The position numbers and the translations under genes were made by a program. The notes beneath the pieces were generated by a model. It saw only the letters and a program-made list of their open reading frames with translations. It was not told the origin of the DNA and did no database searches. Positions 17,146 to 24,070 of a DNA stretch of 64,000 nt are shown piece after piece; position 1 is the stretch's first letter, and each line of letters starts with the position of its first letter. Source of the DNA: Ferdinandcohnia sp036962705 (GTDB taxonomy: Bacteria > Bacillota > Bacilli > Bacillales > Bacillaceae_L); assembly GCF_036962705.1 (NCBI RefSeq), contig NZ_JBALOQ010000018.1, positions 1 to 64,000 on the forward strand. Direction: 5' to 3'.

Positions 17146-18218
17146 GTTGTATCACCCATTCTTGCGAGGACTAGTCTAATTTCAAAATATGAAATGTCTG
17201 TTGACAATTTTTCCTTTAATGGTCTTAATTGTTTTGTTTGCATTGTCTGATAGGTTGATAAAATCAATTGTTGATGCTCGGGAGACACGAATGGATCAAT
17301 TGAAAAATCAGGTTTTTGGTGTGTAACTTCTACAACATGATCTTCAATTGTATTCTGTTTCAAATTACGAATGACTGCAATTTCATCAATTGTTTTTCCC
17401 TGCATTAACATTTGGTAGGTTGTCTTCGTAGAAGCCGTTAATAACACATTTTTGTCTTGATTTGTCTTAGTCATCGATATAAGGATAGGAAACTTCTCAC
17501 CATTTATTTCAAGTTGCTTAACAATTTTGTGCAAAGTATGTAGAAAGAGTATCTGGCACCATGTCTCATCTTCATTTAATAAGGAACTAATTTGCTCAAT
17601 TGTATAGCCGATTCTTGTTGAACTTGTTAGTCTCATGACAAAAATCGTTGCTTCAAGTTCTGAAACCATTTCAAGGGATTTCAAAACCTCTTTATATAGG
17701 GAGTCTGCTAAAAAATATTTGTTTTTTCCGTTTTTCATTAGGAATTCCTTAACCCAATCAAAAACCGCTTCATCCTGTTGGATTGGAGTATATTGTTTTT
17801 TTTCTTCAATTAAATTCGACAAAACCTGTGTCAGGAGTGAAAGTCTACGCCAAAGCAATATCGATTGGTCATTGTATTTCCAGCCATTTAAATTGGCAGG
17901 AATCGATTTCTTTTTCTGTTCGTCAATTAAGACGGAATATCCACTTGCATTAACGATAAATTTATTACTTGATGGTGTTATTTCTTCTATCAGAAAAAGT
18001 TGAAGAAGCAACTTTATCTCTTTATTAAATTGTTCTCTATCTAACGGTTTAAGAATTCCGAAAAGTGGTGTGAGATTAAACAGATTTGCATCCCCGATTG
18101 TTTGAGAGGATTTTTTACCATTCAACAAGTGATAAATTCCATAAACTGTTCGTTCCCCATTCAGTTTATCGATGCATTTTAGAATCAATATTGAACGATA
18201 GGTAATATTCACCTTCAT
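17142..18218 (-). CDS. ypbB: YpbB, helicase-associated HTH-domain protein
   Basis: A 358-residue protein with a C-terminal helix-turn-helix of the HTH_40 (helicase/RNase D-associated) type at about residues 265-310 (GKTIDEIAVIRNLKQNTIEDH). The N-terminal part has no domain that I recognise. It is stop-overlapped with recS, so the two probably work on the same DNA or RNA substrates; the biochemical role is unknown. The start is uncertain: TTG 18230, ATG 18218 or GTG 18212. A perfect inverted repeat lies directly upstream. Confidence 0.87.
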   Translation of the reverse strand: MKVNITYRSILILKCIDKLNGERTVYGIYHLLNGKKSSQTIGDANLFNLTPLFGILKPLDREQFNKEIKLLLQLFLIEEITPSSNKFIVNASGYSVLIDEQKKKSIPANLNGWKYNDQSILLWRRLSLLTQVLSNLIEEKKQYTPIQQDEAVFDWVKEFLMKNGKNKYFLADSLYKEVLKSLEMVSELEATIFVMRLTSSTRIGYTIEQISSLLNEDETWCQILFLHTLHKIVKQLEINGEKFPILISMTKTNQDKNVLLTASTKTTYQMLMQGKTIDEIAVIRNLKQNTIEDHVVEVTHQKPDFSIDPFVSPEHQQLILSTYQTMQTKQLRPLKEKLSTDISYFEIRLVLARMGDTT

Positions 18219-18227
18219 CTCCCCTCT

Positions 18228-18259
18228 CAATCGACAAATACATGGAAATTTGTCGATTG
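18228..18259. promoter_or_regulatory. Perfect 12-bp inverted repeat at the ypbB start
   Basis: CAATCGACAAAT at 18228-18239 and ATTTGTCGATTG at 18248-18259 are exact reverse complements around an 8-base loop. The element touches the ypbB ribosome binding site, so it could be an operator or an mRNA hairpin. Confidence 0.6.
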
Positions 18260-18380
18260 AATGTTACCTTTATTTTATCAAATAATAACGAAAAGTGGGA
18301 TGTTTTCGTGTGGAAATATGAATATGCTTGTCAGAAAGGAAAAACCCTTTCCCAATAAGCAATCTCACATTATATTTTTA

Positions 18381-18409
18381 TTGAAAAGTTTTGTGAACAG
18401 CTTTACAAT
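18381..18409 (+). promoter_or_regulatory. Sigma-A promoter of fer
   Basis: TTGAAA at 18381-18386, 17 bases, TACAAT at 18404-18409. It lies about 100 bases before the ferredoxin start. No other feature is apparent in the remaining gap between ypbB and fer. Confidence 0.6.
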
Positions 18410-18509
18410 GAGATATGAGGAAGCAGTTTCCATCCTTCGAGGAAGTGGGATGGGGAAATAATATAAATATATGTTTATACATGTAATGATTTCGGGAGGT
18501 TAAGTAGAC

Positions 18510-18758
18510 ATGGCAAAGTATACCATTGTTGACAAAGAAACTTGTATCGCTTGTGGTGCATGTGGTGCAGCTGCACCAGACATCTACGATTACGATGATG
18601 ACGGTATTGCATTTGTAACACTTGATGATAACCAAGGAATTGTTGAAATTCCAGACATATTAGAAGAAGATATGATCGATGCATTCGAGGGCTGTCCAAC
18701 TGATTCCATTAAAGTGGCAGACGAGCCATTTGATGGTGATGCATTAAAATTTGAATAG
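18510..18758 (+). CDS. fer: 4Fe-4S ferredoxin Fer
   Basis: An 82-residue acidic electron-transfer protein. One cluster is ligated by CIACGAC near residues 11-17 and a distal Cys in EGCPTDSI near 62. Length and sequence equal the B. subtilis Fer type, a single-cluster ferredoxin. GGGAGG lies before the ATG. It has its own promoter and a strong terminator, so it is monocistronic, divergent from ypbB. Confidence 0.96.
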   Translation: MAKYTIVDKETCIACGACGAAAPDIYDYDDDGIAFVTLDDNQGIVEIPDILEEDMIDAFEGCPTDSIKVADEPFDGDALKFE

Positions 18759-18770
18759 ACTATTCAATAT

Positions 18771-18800
18771 AAAGAGCCCTTTGCAAAAAGGGTTCTTTTT
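18771..18800 (+). terminator. Intrinsic terminator of fer
   Basis: AAGAGCCCTTT (18772-18782) pairs with AAAGGGTTCTT (18787-18797) and is followed by T. Confidence 0.85.
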
Positions 18801-18841
18801 AAATGCAAAAAACAGGCTTAGGTAGCCTGTTTTTTGCATTT
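18801..18841 (-). terminator. Long perfect hairpin ending the PHP gene
   Basis: An 18-base-pair perfect stem (18801-18818 with 18824-18841, loop TAGGT) contains its own A/T run. It overlaps the stop codon of the minus-strand PHP gene, so it acts as its terminator. Confidence 0.8.
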
Positions 18842-19652
18842 ATCCTAGCGGAACTTCTTTTCGTTCCCCTTTTTCAAATGTCATCAGTGTTTTGTAACCT
18901 ACACTTTTTGCTAAATCGATTGCTTGGTCAAAATCGGCACCTACATCTTGTGGACGATGTGCGTCTGAAGACAAGACAATTGGAATATTTTTATCAAAGC
19001 ACATTTGGAGTAGTCGTGGATCTGGATAAAGCTTTCCGATAGGCTTTCGTAATCCAGCAGTACTTATTTCAACACAAGTTTTGGAATTCGCTAACGCTGT
19101 TGTTGCACGATCAAATTGATGCAAAAGGAATTCTTCGTCCTCAGGGATATACTTAAAAATTTTGACTAGATCAATATGTCCGATAATATCAAACAAGTTT
19201 GATTGCGCTAATGTAATTACCTGATCATAATATTTCGTATATGTATCATGTAAATCGCGTTTATCCCATTCTTCACGGAACTCCGCTAAGTCAATTCCAA
19301 AATCTCCTACCCAGTGAATCGAACCAATTACATAATCAAAATCATAGGATGAAATAAATTTTTCCATTTCAGCATGCTTTCCAGGTGTATAATCCATTTC
19401 AATCGACATTTTTACATCGATATTATTTTTCCATGCAAGCTTAAATAAATCCACATAATCCTTCATGTCATAATATCTCCTTGCATCAACCCAAGGATTA
19501 CTAAGAATATCTTTAGTCTGATAAAAATGATAAGCATGCTCGGATATCCCAAAATGATTGATATTCTTGGCTTTCGCTTCATCAATAAACTTCATTAAAT
19601 AGTCTAATTCAAGTGTACCAAGCTCTAAATGATTGTGATAATCAGTGCGCAT
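18840..19652 (-). CDS. PHP-domain phosphoesterase, histidinol-phosphatase-like
   Basis: A 270-residue protein of the PHP superfamily, closest in form to the HisJ/HisK histidinol-phosphate phosphatases of Bacillus. Metal-binding motifs in order: DYHNHLELG, ISEHAYH, IGSIHWVGDFGID, IGHIDLVKIF and SSDAHRPQDVG. It would hydrolyse histidinol phosphate to histidinol in histidine biosynthesis. No his genes are near, so another phosphomonoester substrate is possible. It is flanked by fer (convergent) and an M23 peptidase. Confidence 0.82.
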   Translation of the reverse strand: MRTDYHNHLELGTLELDYLMKFIDEAKAKNINHFGISEHAYHFYQTKDILSNPWVDARRYYDMKDYVDLFKLAWKNNIDVKMSIEMDYTPGKHAEMEKFISSYDFDYVIGSIHWVGDFGIDLAEFREEWDKRDLHDTYTKYYDQVITLAQSNLFDIIGHIDLVKIFKYIPEDEEFLLHQFDRATTALANSKTCVEISTAGLRKPIGKLYPDPRLLQMCFDKNIPIVLSSDAHRPQDVGADFDQAIDLAKSVGYKTLMTFEKGERKEVPLG

Positions 19653-19726
19653 ATGAATCCCCCATAAAAGTTTTTATCATTATACATGAACAAACTTCTG
19701 ATGGGAATGAAATAGCTTAAAATTAT

Positions 19727-20425
19727 TTAGGTTTTTTCGACAATTAAGACCTGATTTGGAAAAATTAAATCACCTGATAACTGATTTAACTTTTTAATTT
19801 CTTCAACAGATAAGCCTACCTTATTTGCAATGACAGAAAGAGATTCTCCCTCTTTCACAGTGTAGGTTTCAAGCTTTTTTGAAACCTCAATCCCCTCTCT
19901 TTGCATAATGGCAGGAACAAGAATTTGTACGTCTGTCAGTAAGTAAAGAGGGTCAACAGCATTGTTTCGAGAAGAATTCCATTCCCCATTATGCACTTCA
20001 AAATGTAAATGTGGTCCTGTCGAATTTCCTGTACTCCCAATATGCCCAATTAACTGACCTTTTTCTACTTTTTCTCCTTCTTGAACACTACGTTTACTAA
20101 GATGTGCATAGACCGTTTCAAAACCATTTGGATGCTCAATAAAAATGACATGGCCATATGAGCCCTTAAAATCTGAACCTTTAACGATTCCTTCTTCAAC
20201 CGCATATATGTGATCTCCAAGTGGGGCTGCGATATCTAAACCTTTATGATTTCCTTGTCTAGTTCCAAATGTATCAGTAATTCTACCTAAGACTGGCCAT
20301 GCCCACTCCTCAGTTGCATTTGCTGGTAACTCCTGTGCATGGCCACTGTGAACATTGAAAAAAAATAAATCTACACAAATTGCCATTATGGTAAAAATAG
20401 AAATCCTTCTAACAATAAAAAGCAT
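19727..20425 (-). CDS. Secreted M23 endopeptidase with C-terminal LysM
   Basis: A 232-residue exported peptidoglycan hydrolase. Signal peptide about 1-30; M23 (LytM) domain about 45-160 with the zinc ligands in GNHKGLDIA, AHLSKR and HLHFEVH; LysM domain about 185-230 (YTVKEGESLSVIANK). M23 enzymes cut peptide cross-links. The LysM would hold it on the wall. I do not recognise a named ortholog at this place. It may act in sporulation or cell-wall turnover. Confidence 0.88.
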   Translation of the reverse strand: MLFIVRRISIFTIMAICVDLFFFNVHSGHAQELPANATEEWAWPVLGRITDTFGTRQGNHKGLDIAAPLGDHIYAVEEGIVKGSDFKGSYGHVIFIEHPNGFETVYAHLSKRSVQEGEKVEKGQLIGHIGSTGNSTGPHLHFEVHNGEWNSSRNNAVDPLYLLTDVQILVPAIMQREGIEVSKKLETYTVKEGESLSVIANKVGLSVEEIKKLNQLSGDLIFPNQVLIVEKT

Positions 20426-20540
20426 TTATATCCTCCTCAAAAATTGAACAATCCGTGCTATGAAGAATAACACCCTTTCATTATTTGAAAATTTTTCATA
20501 AATTATGTAAAAAAATGCATGCATATTTTTTAGACAAACA

Positions 20541-20567
20541 AAAAAAGAGACAACGGAGTGTCTCTTT
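20541..20567 (-). terminator. Intrinsic terminator of sigX-rsiX
   Basis: AAAGAGACA (20544-20552) pairs with TGTCTCTTT (20559-20567), followed on the minus strand by a T run. It overlaps the rsiX stop. Confidence 0.8.
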
Positions 20568-21789
20568 AGTGTAATGGTAATGGATTTGGTGCAAGTGGGA
20601 CTTGTGTTTGTTCTCCAAATTGTACATTTCCAATTTGATCGATTTTTCCGTAAAATGTAACTGAATCAAAATTAAATTCCTTAGCAGTTAGCATAATTGC
20701 ATCTAACATTAAGATATAATTATCCGTATTCTCTAAAACAGCATCATTGCTGAAATGAACCTCTAAATTAGTACCATCTTCATTAATTTCTTTTATTTCA
20801 GATATTATAGTTGGATGTAGTAAATAATCGCCTTGATTTGTATCTATTTTCATAGCATCCAGCGCTTGTTCAACTGTCTCAAAATCTTCATATGATAGGG
20901 CTAAAAGTTTTTGACCCGATTCTTCATTAATAAAATATAAATAAGCTTTTTTTGTATCTTTTTCAACATCAATAAAATTCTCAGTTACACCTGTCTGCCC
21001 GATCATAATGCCTTGTTGATTATTTTGAAAAAGTTCAACATGCTGATAATCCTCGGACAGATATCGAAAAGAATTGATAGTATGTCTAAACCCATCAGAT
21101 TGGGCAGTTGCGAAGGACCCTGTTTGAATCGTGTTATTTACGTCCACCCTTACAACTTTGGCTTGATCTTTCGTTTCAGTTTCTGAAAAATCCGCAAAAT
21201 AGGACATCGGTATCTCATCAATTCCCCATCCCGAATTTTGCCGAATAAATTCATTTACCTGTGGAAGATTTTTTTGCCATTGTTCAACTACATCCTCACC
21301 ATCAGATTCAACTATGATCGATACAATGGAAGGAAACATAACCCCTCCTAAATAAACACCATATGTTAAGAGAACTTCATTTTCCCCCACACTACTTACA
21401 GCATAGCTTTGGCTTGTTTTCTCCTCTTCAGAAAAAATACCTGCCTCATCATTTTGTTTTGGCTCTTCTTCTTCTTTTAATATGCTGACTGATTCATCAT
21501 TTGAAGCCTCATTATCCATCGCACTACTGTTTTTTTCTCGCGACATTTCGGCAGAGTCAAGGCTTGAACTGTTCATATTATTTATAAAAGAAGGAGCTAA
21601 AATAAATAAAAGAAGCGCTGCTGCCATAGATGCAATGGTTGGAACAATCCAAACCTTTTTCTTTCGCTTATTCATTTTAAGGGTTATATTTTGATAAATC
21701 TCTTGTGGCTTGCGGTTGTCTTTTATTCCTGGCATTTGCGATAGCATCTGCTCTAGTTGTTCATCGCTCCACTCTGATTTTTTCATCAT
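20566..21789 (-). CDS. rsiX: Anti-sigma-X factor RsiX
   Basis: A 407-residue membrane anti-sigma factor. The N-terminal cytoplasmic part (MMKKSEWSDEQLEQMLSQMP onward, about 1-45) resembles B. subtilis RsiX. One membrane segment follows at about 46-68, then a long external domain with an acidic low-complexity stretch at 75-120. It holds sigma-X inactive at the membrane. It overlaps sigX, with GGAGG inside the sigX end, so the two are coupled. It is longer than B. subtilis RsiX (368), mainly in the external region. Confidence 0.92.
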   Translation of the reverse strand: MMKKSEWSDEQLEQMLSQMPGIKDNRKPQEIYQNITLKMNKRKKKVWIVPTIASMAAALLLFILAPSFINNMNSSSLDSAEMSREKNSSAMDNEASNDESVSILKEEEEPKQNDEAGIFSEEEKTSQSYAVSSVGENEVLLTYGVYLGGVMFPSIVSIIVESDGEDVVEQWQKNLPQVNEFIRQNSGWGIDEIPMSYFADFSETETKDQAKVVRVDVNNTIQTGSFATAQSDGFRHTINSFRYLSEDYQHVELFQNNQQGIMIGQTGVTENFIDVEKDTKKAYLYFINEESGQKLLALSYEDFETVEQALDAMKIDTNQGDYLLHPTIISEIKEINEDGTNLEVHFSNDAVLENTDNYILMLDAIMLTAKEFNFDSVTFYGKIDQIGNVQFGEQTQVPLAPNPLPLH

Positions 21790-22312
21790 CTACACCCTCC
21801 TTTACACCAAATTCTTCCATATAGGTCTTTAAAACCTTAAGGGCTCTATGCTGAGTTGTTTTTACCTTACTTTCTGTCCATCCTAAAGCCACTGCAGTCT
21901 CAGCAATCGAAAGAGATTGGATATAACGTAATATTAGTACCATGCGTTGATCGGTTGTACAACGGTCCAAGCAGCGATACATCATCTGGACTTGCTCATT
22001 TTGTAATGCTATTTCTTCTGGGAGTGGAGCAAAATCTTTTATTTCTTTGCTACTCCAATCAAAGGAATCCATGATTCTTTGTTTCCAACCTTTTTGTTTT
22101 CGAAATGAATCAATTGCAACATGTCGTGCAATTGAAAAAAGCCATGTTTTTTCACTACTTTTTCCTTCGAATCTATCATATGATTTTAAAACTCTTATAT
22201 AAACTTCCTGAACGAGATCTTCAGCCAGTTCACGATTTTTCACCATATAAAATAAGAAGGAAAAGACATCGTGATGATACTTTTCATATAGTTCCTCAAA
22301 TAAGGAATCCAT
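21761..22312 (-). CDS. sigX: ECF RNA polymerase sigma factor SigX
   Basis: A 183-residue group 4 sigma factor: region 2 (about 10-75, with AEDLVQEVYIRVLKSYDRF) and region 4 (about 120-170, with LSIAETAVALGWTESKVKTT). In B. subtilis sigma-X controls genes that alter envelope charge and cationic-peptide resistance. The start at 22312 has GGGAGG 9 bases upstream. A sigma-X-like promoter lies 29 bases before it, consistent with autoregulation. Order sigX-rsiX next to resDE is conserved with B. subtilis. Confidence 0.95.
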   Translation of the reverse strand: MDSLFEELYEKYHHDVFSFLFYMVKNRELAEDLVQEVYIRVLKSYDRFEGKSSEKTWLFSIARHVAIDSFRKQKGWKQRIMDSFDWSSKEIKDFAPLPEEIALQNEQVQMMYRCLDRCTTDQRMVLILRYIQSLSIAETAVALGWTESKVKTTQHRALKVLKTYMEEFGVKEGVDDEKIRVER

Positions 22313-22340
22313 TTTGTAAATCCTCCCGTTCATTTCATTA

Positions 22341-22367
22341 GTCGAGTGTTTCCTAAAAAAAGTTACA
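22341..22367 (-). promoter_or_regulatory. Sigma-X autoregulatory promoter
   Basis: On the minus strand, TGTAAC (22362-22367), exactly 17 bases, CGAC (22341-22344). This is the form known for B. subtilis sigma-X promoters, placed directly upstream of sigX. Confidence 0.75.
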
Positions 22368-22390
22368 CTCCAAATATAGTATGTTTTCAT

Positions 22391-22426
22391 AAAAAAAGGA
22401 AGAATATTTTGGTAATATTCTTCCTT
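22391..22426 (-). terminator. Terminator of the B12-controlled operon
   Basis: AAGGAAGAATATT (22397-22409) pairs with AATATTCTTCCTT (22414-22426), with a T run on the minus strand, overlapping the stop of the S-component gene. Confidence 0.85.
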
Positions 22427-22928
22427 ACTTTGCGATTATTACATTTTTTAAGAAAAGTAGTCTTAAAATTGGATAAAGTATGAGAAAAAACACTCCATTT
22501 CCGATTGCATGACTCATGTCAAATGGTAGTCCAGCTATATAATAAGCGAGGAACTTACCAGAAAATAAATAAAGTGGAATTGAGATCACGAAGCCATATA
22601 GAAAACCACAAAACACAGCATAGATGGCTAGTACAACGACTGGAATTTGGTCGCGATACTTTCTTAATGAACCACTGATTAAACCAATAATCCCCCATGC
22701 AATGATTTGTCCAATTGTCCATAAGCCCATACCCATAACAAGATTTGATAATATCGCACTAAATACGGCAACGACCACACCGTAAATTGGTCCTAAAAAC
22801 AAGCTTGTTATAATGATAATCGCAGTCGTGGGTTGTACATTCGGAAGGAATGTAAATATAATTCGACCTACAACCGACAAAGCGATTAGCATCGATAAAA
22901 GCGTTAGGTTTTTTACTGATAAATTCAT
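22425..22928 (-). CDS. ECF transporter S-component, probably for a cobalamin-type substrate
   Basis: A 167-residue integral membrane protein with about five or six helices and an ECF S-component fold (SVKNLTLLSMLIALSVVGRI; QPTTAIIIITSLFLG). S-components bind a vitamin and dock on the shared EcfAA'T module. It starts within the stop of the preceding lipoprotein gene (TAATG), and both follow a cobalamin riboswitch, so cobalamin, cobinamide or a precursor is the likely cargo. That substrate is inferred from the regulation, not from the protein itself. No EcfAT genes are nearby. Confidence 0.82.
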   Translation of the reverse strand: MNLSVKNLTLLSMLIALSVVGRIIFTFLPNVQPTTAIIIITSLFLGPIYGVVVAVFSAILSNLVMGMGLWTIGQIIAWGIIGLISGSLRKYRDQIPVVVLAIYAVFCGFLYGFVISIPLYLFSGKFLAYYIAGLPFDMSHAIGNGVFFLILYPILRLLFLKNVIIAK

Positions 22929-23347
22929 TATTCCCACTTATGGAGGTCAAATTCGATCTTATCTTCTGGCTCTAATTTAAATTCATTCGCTCCTACCATT
23001 GCTTCTTCACCATTTACAGAATAAAACCAAGATGTTTTTTCTTCTTCACTGCCCGCAACTCCGTTAATGCTGGCAACAAATGCACCATCAAATTGTGTTT
23101 CGATTTCAAAGTTTTCCTGCATAACGTCCATAACGGTAACTTCTTTTCCTGCTTCAATCTCGATTTCTTTTTCTTCAATGATTTCTTCTCCGTTGTTTTT
23201 AGAAATCACAACAGTGACAATTTCAGCTTTTTCTTCTTTATTGATCTTTTCTGACGAGTTATTGTTTGATGTATCATTTGTAGGTTGGTCATTGCTGCAT
23301 CCAAATAATAATCCCAATGATAGTAATGCAAATAATAATTTTTTCAT
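22928..23347 (-). CDS. DUF4430-type lipoprotein, candidate cobalamin-binding protein
   Basis: A 139-residue lipoprotein. The signal peptide ends in a lipobox LLFGC with Cys17. A Thr/Asn/Ser-rich linker (18-35) is followed by a DUF4430-like domain (about 45-139, with EAGKEVTVMDVMQENF and KTSWFYSVNGEEA). The DUF4430 family is related to the C-terminal domain of transcobalamin and intrinsic factor, which fits capture of B12 outside the membrane. It is translationally joined to the S-component gene. The role is inferred from the domain and riboswitch. Confidence 0.8.
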   Translation of the reverse strand: MKKLLFALLSLGLLFGCSNDQPTNDTSNNNSSEKINKEEKAEIVTVVISKNNGEEIIEEKEIEIEAGKEVTVMDVMQENFEIETQFDGAFVASINGVAGSEEEKTSWFYSVNGEEAMVGANEFKLEPEDKIEFDLHKWE

Positions 23348-23410
23348 GATCTAGTTCCCCTTTGTGTTAGATAGTTTGTGTATGTAAAAGTGCTTTAATC
23401 ACTTGATACC

Positions 23411-23443
23411 AAAATAAAAAGCCCACCGTATCGGGTGAGCTTT
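23411..23443 (-). terminator. Riboswitch-linked attenuator terminator
   Basis: On the minus strand AAAGCTCACC pairs with GGTGGGCTTT around CGATAC, then T-rich. It lies between the riboswitch and the lipoprotein start, where an OFF terminator is expected. Confidence 0.75.
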
Positions 23444-23519
23444 GTTGATAATTTGGAAAAACAACAAAAAAGCATATAGCTTTATTGTTAATTCCTACAC
23501 CCCGAAGAATTATTAAAAA

Positions 23520-23695
23520 ACGAACGAATTAGGCAGGTCTACTGACTAAAGCTTCATTCTACTTTGAGTCCTTCCCATATGATGAACAACGTTTGCCATC
23601 CATTCATACAGTGGTTCTACTCATTTCGTCCACTTTTACAGTTGCGGGGGCAGTTCTGGATTTACACCAGATTCCCTATTAAGTCTTTAAGGATG
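23520..23695 (-). ncRNA. Cobalamin (B12) riboswitch
   Basis: Read on the minus strand, the element has AATAGGGAATCTGGTGTAAA followed by TCCAGAACTGCCCCCGCAAC and TGTAA, a P6-like segment with CCACTG, GGGAAGGACTC, and the 3' strand TTAGTCAGTAGACCTGCC. These are the ordered conserved blocks of the adenosylcobalamin-type aptamer. It lies about 170 bases before the lipoprotein gene, followed by a terminator, which suggests repression of uptake when B12 is abundant. Confidence 0.92.
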
Positions 23696-23915
23696 TTCAA
23701 AAAGTGCGGTGAATATGACGCATCGAATTTCTTCGAACACTGCTCCAAGTACATGGTGAATAACTAGTTATGCGCTTGCGTCTACTAGTTTATTCTGGAA
23801 GTCAATTCCTCAGCGCAAGGCTGCAAGGGTGTTAACTCAAGCAGTTGCCTCGCTCCGGTACTCAAAGCTGCGCCGCCTTGAAATTCTCGGTCCTCTTCAT
23901 CCTCCTTTTTGATCT
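23696..23915. other. GC-rich, possibly structured non-coding stretch
   Basis: Noticeably richer in G and C than its surroundings (for example AAGGCTGCAAGGGTGTTAAC and GTTGCCTCGCTCCGGTACTC). No plausible gene is present. No second copy is seen in this window. It may be a single copy of a further dispersed repeat or extra 5' leader before the riboswitch. Confidence 0.4.
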
Positions 23916-24070
23916 TTCATTTAAAGTATGAGAACATCATCCTCTGACACCTATTATTCTGATTTTTGTTATTAAATTTTTATTAACATTCTTTATATTA
24001 CAAGAAGAATTTTTCATTTACAAGAGAAATGTTTCTTATGGAACAAGAATCTTCGCCACGTTCTTTCAAA

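Noticed and set aside
18261..18461. A 66-codon plus-strand frame upstream of fer
   Set aside because: No ribosome site, and it runs over the fer promoter; no similarity that I recognise.
23564..23767. A 67-codon plus-strand frame
   Set aside because: Covers the cobalamin riboswitch on the opposite strand; the RNA explains the sequence.
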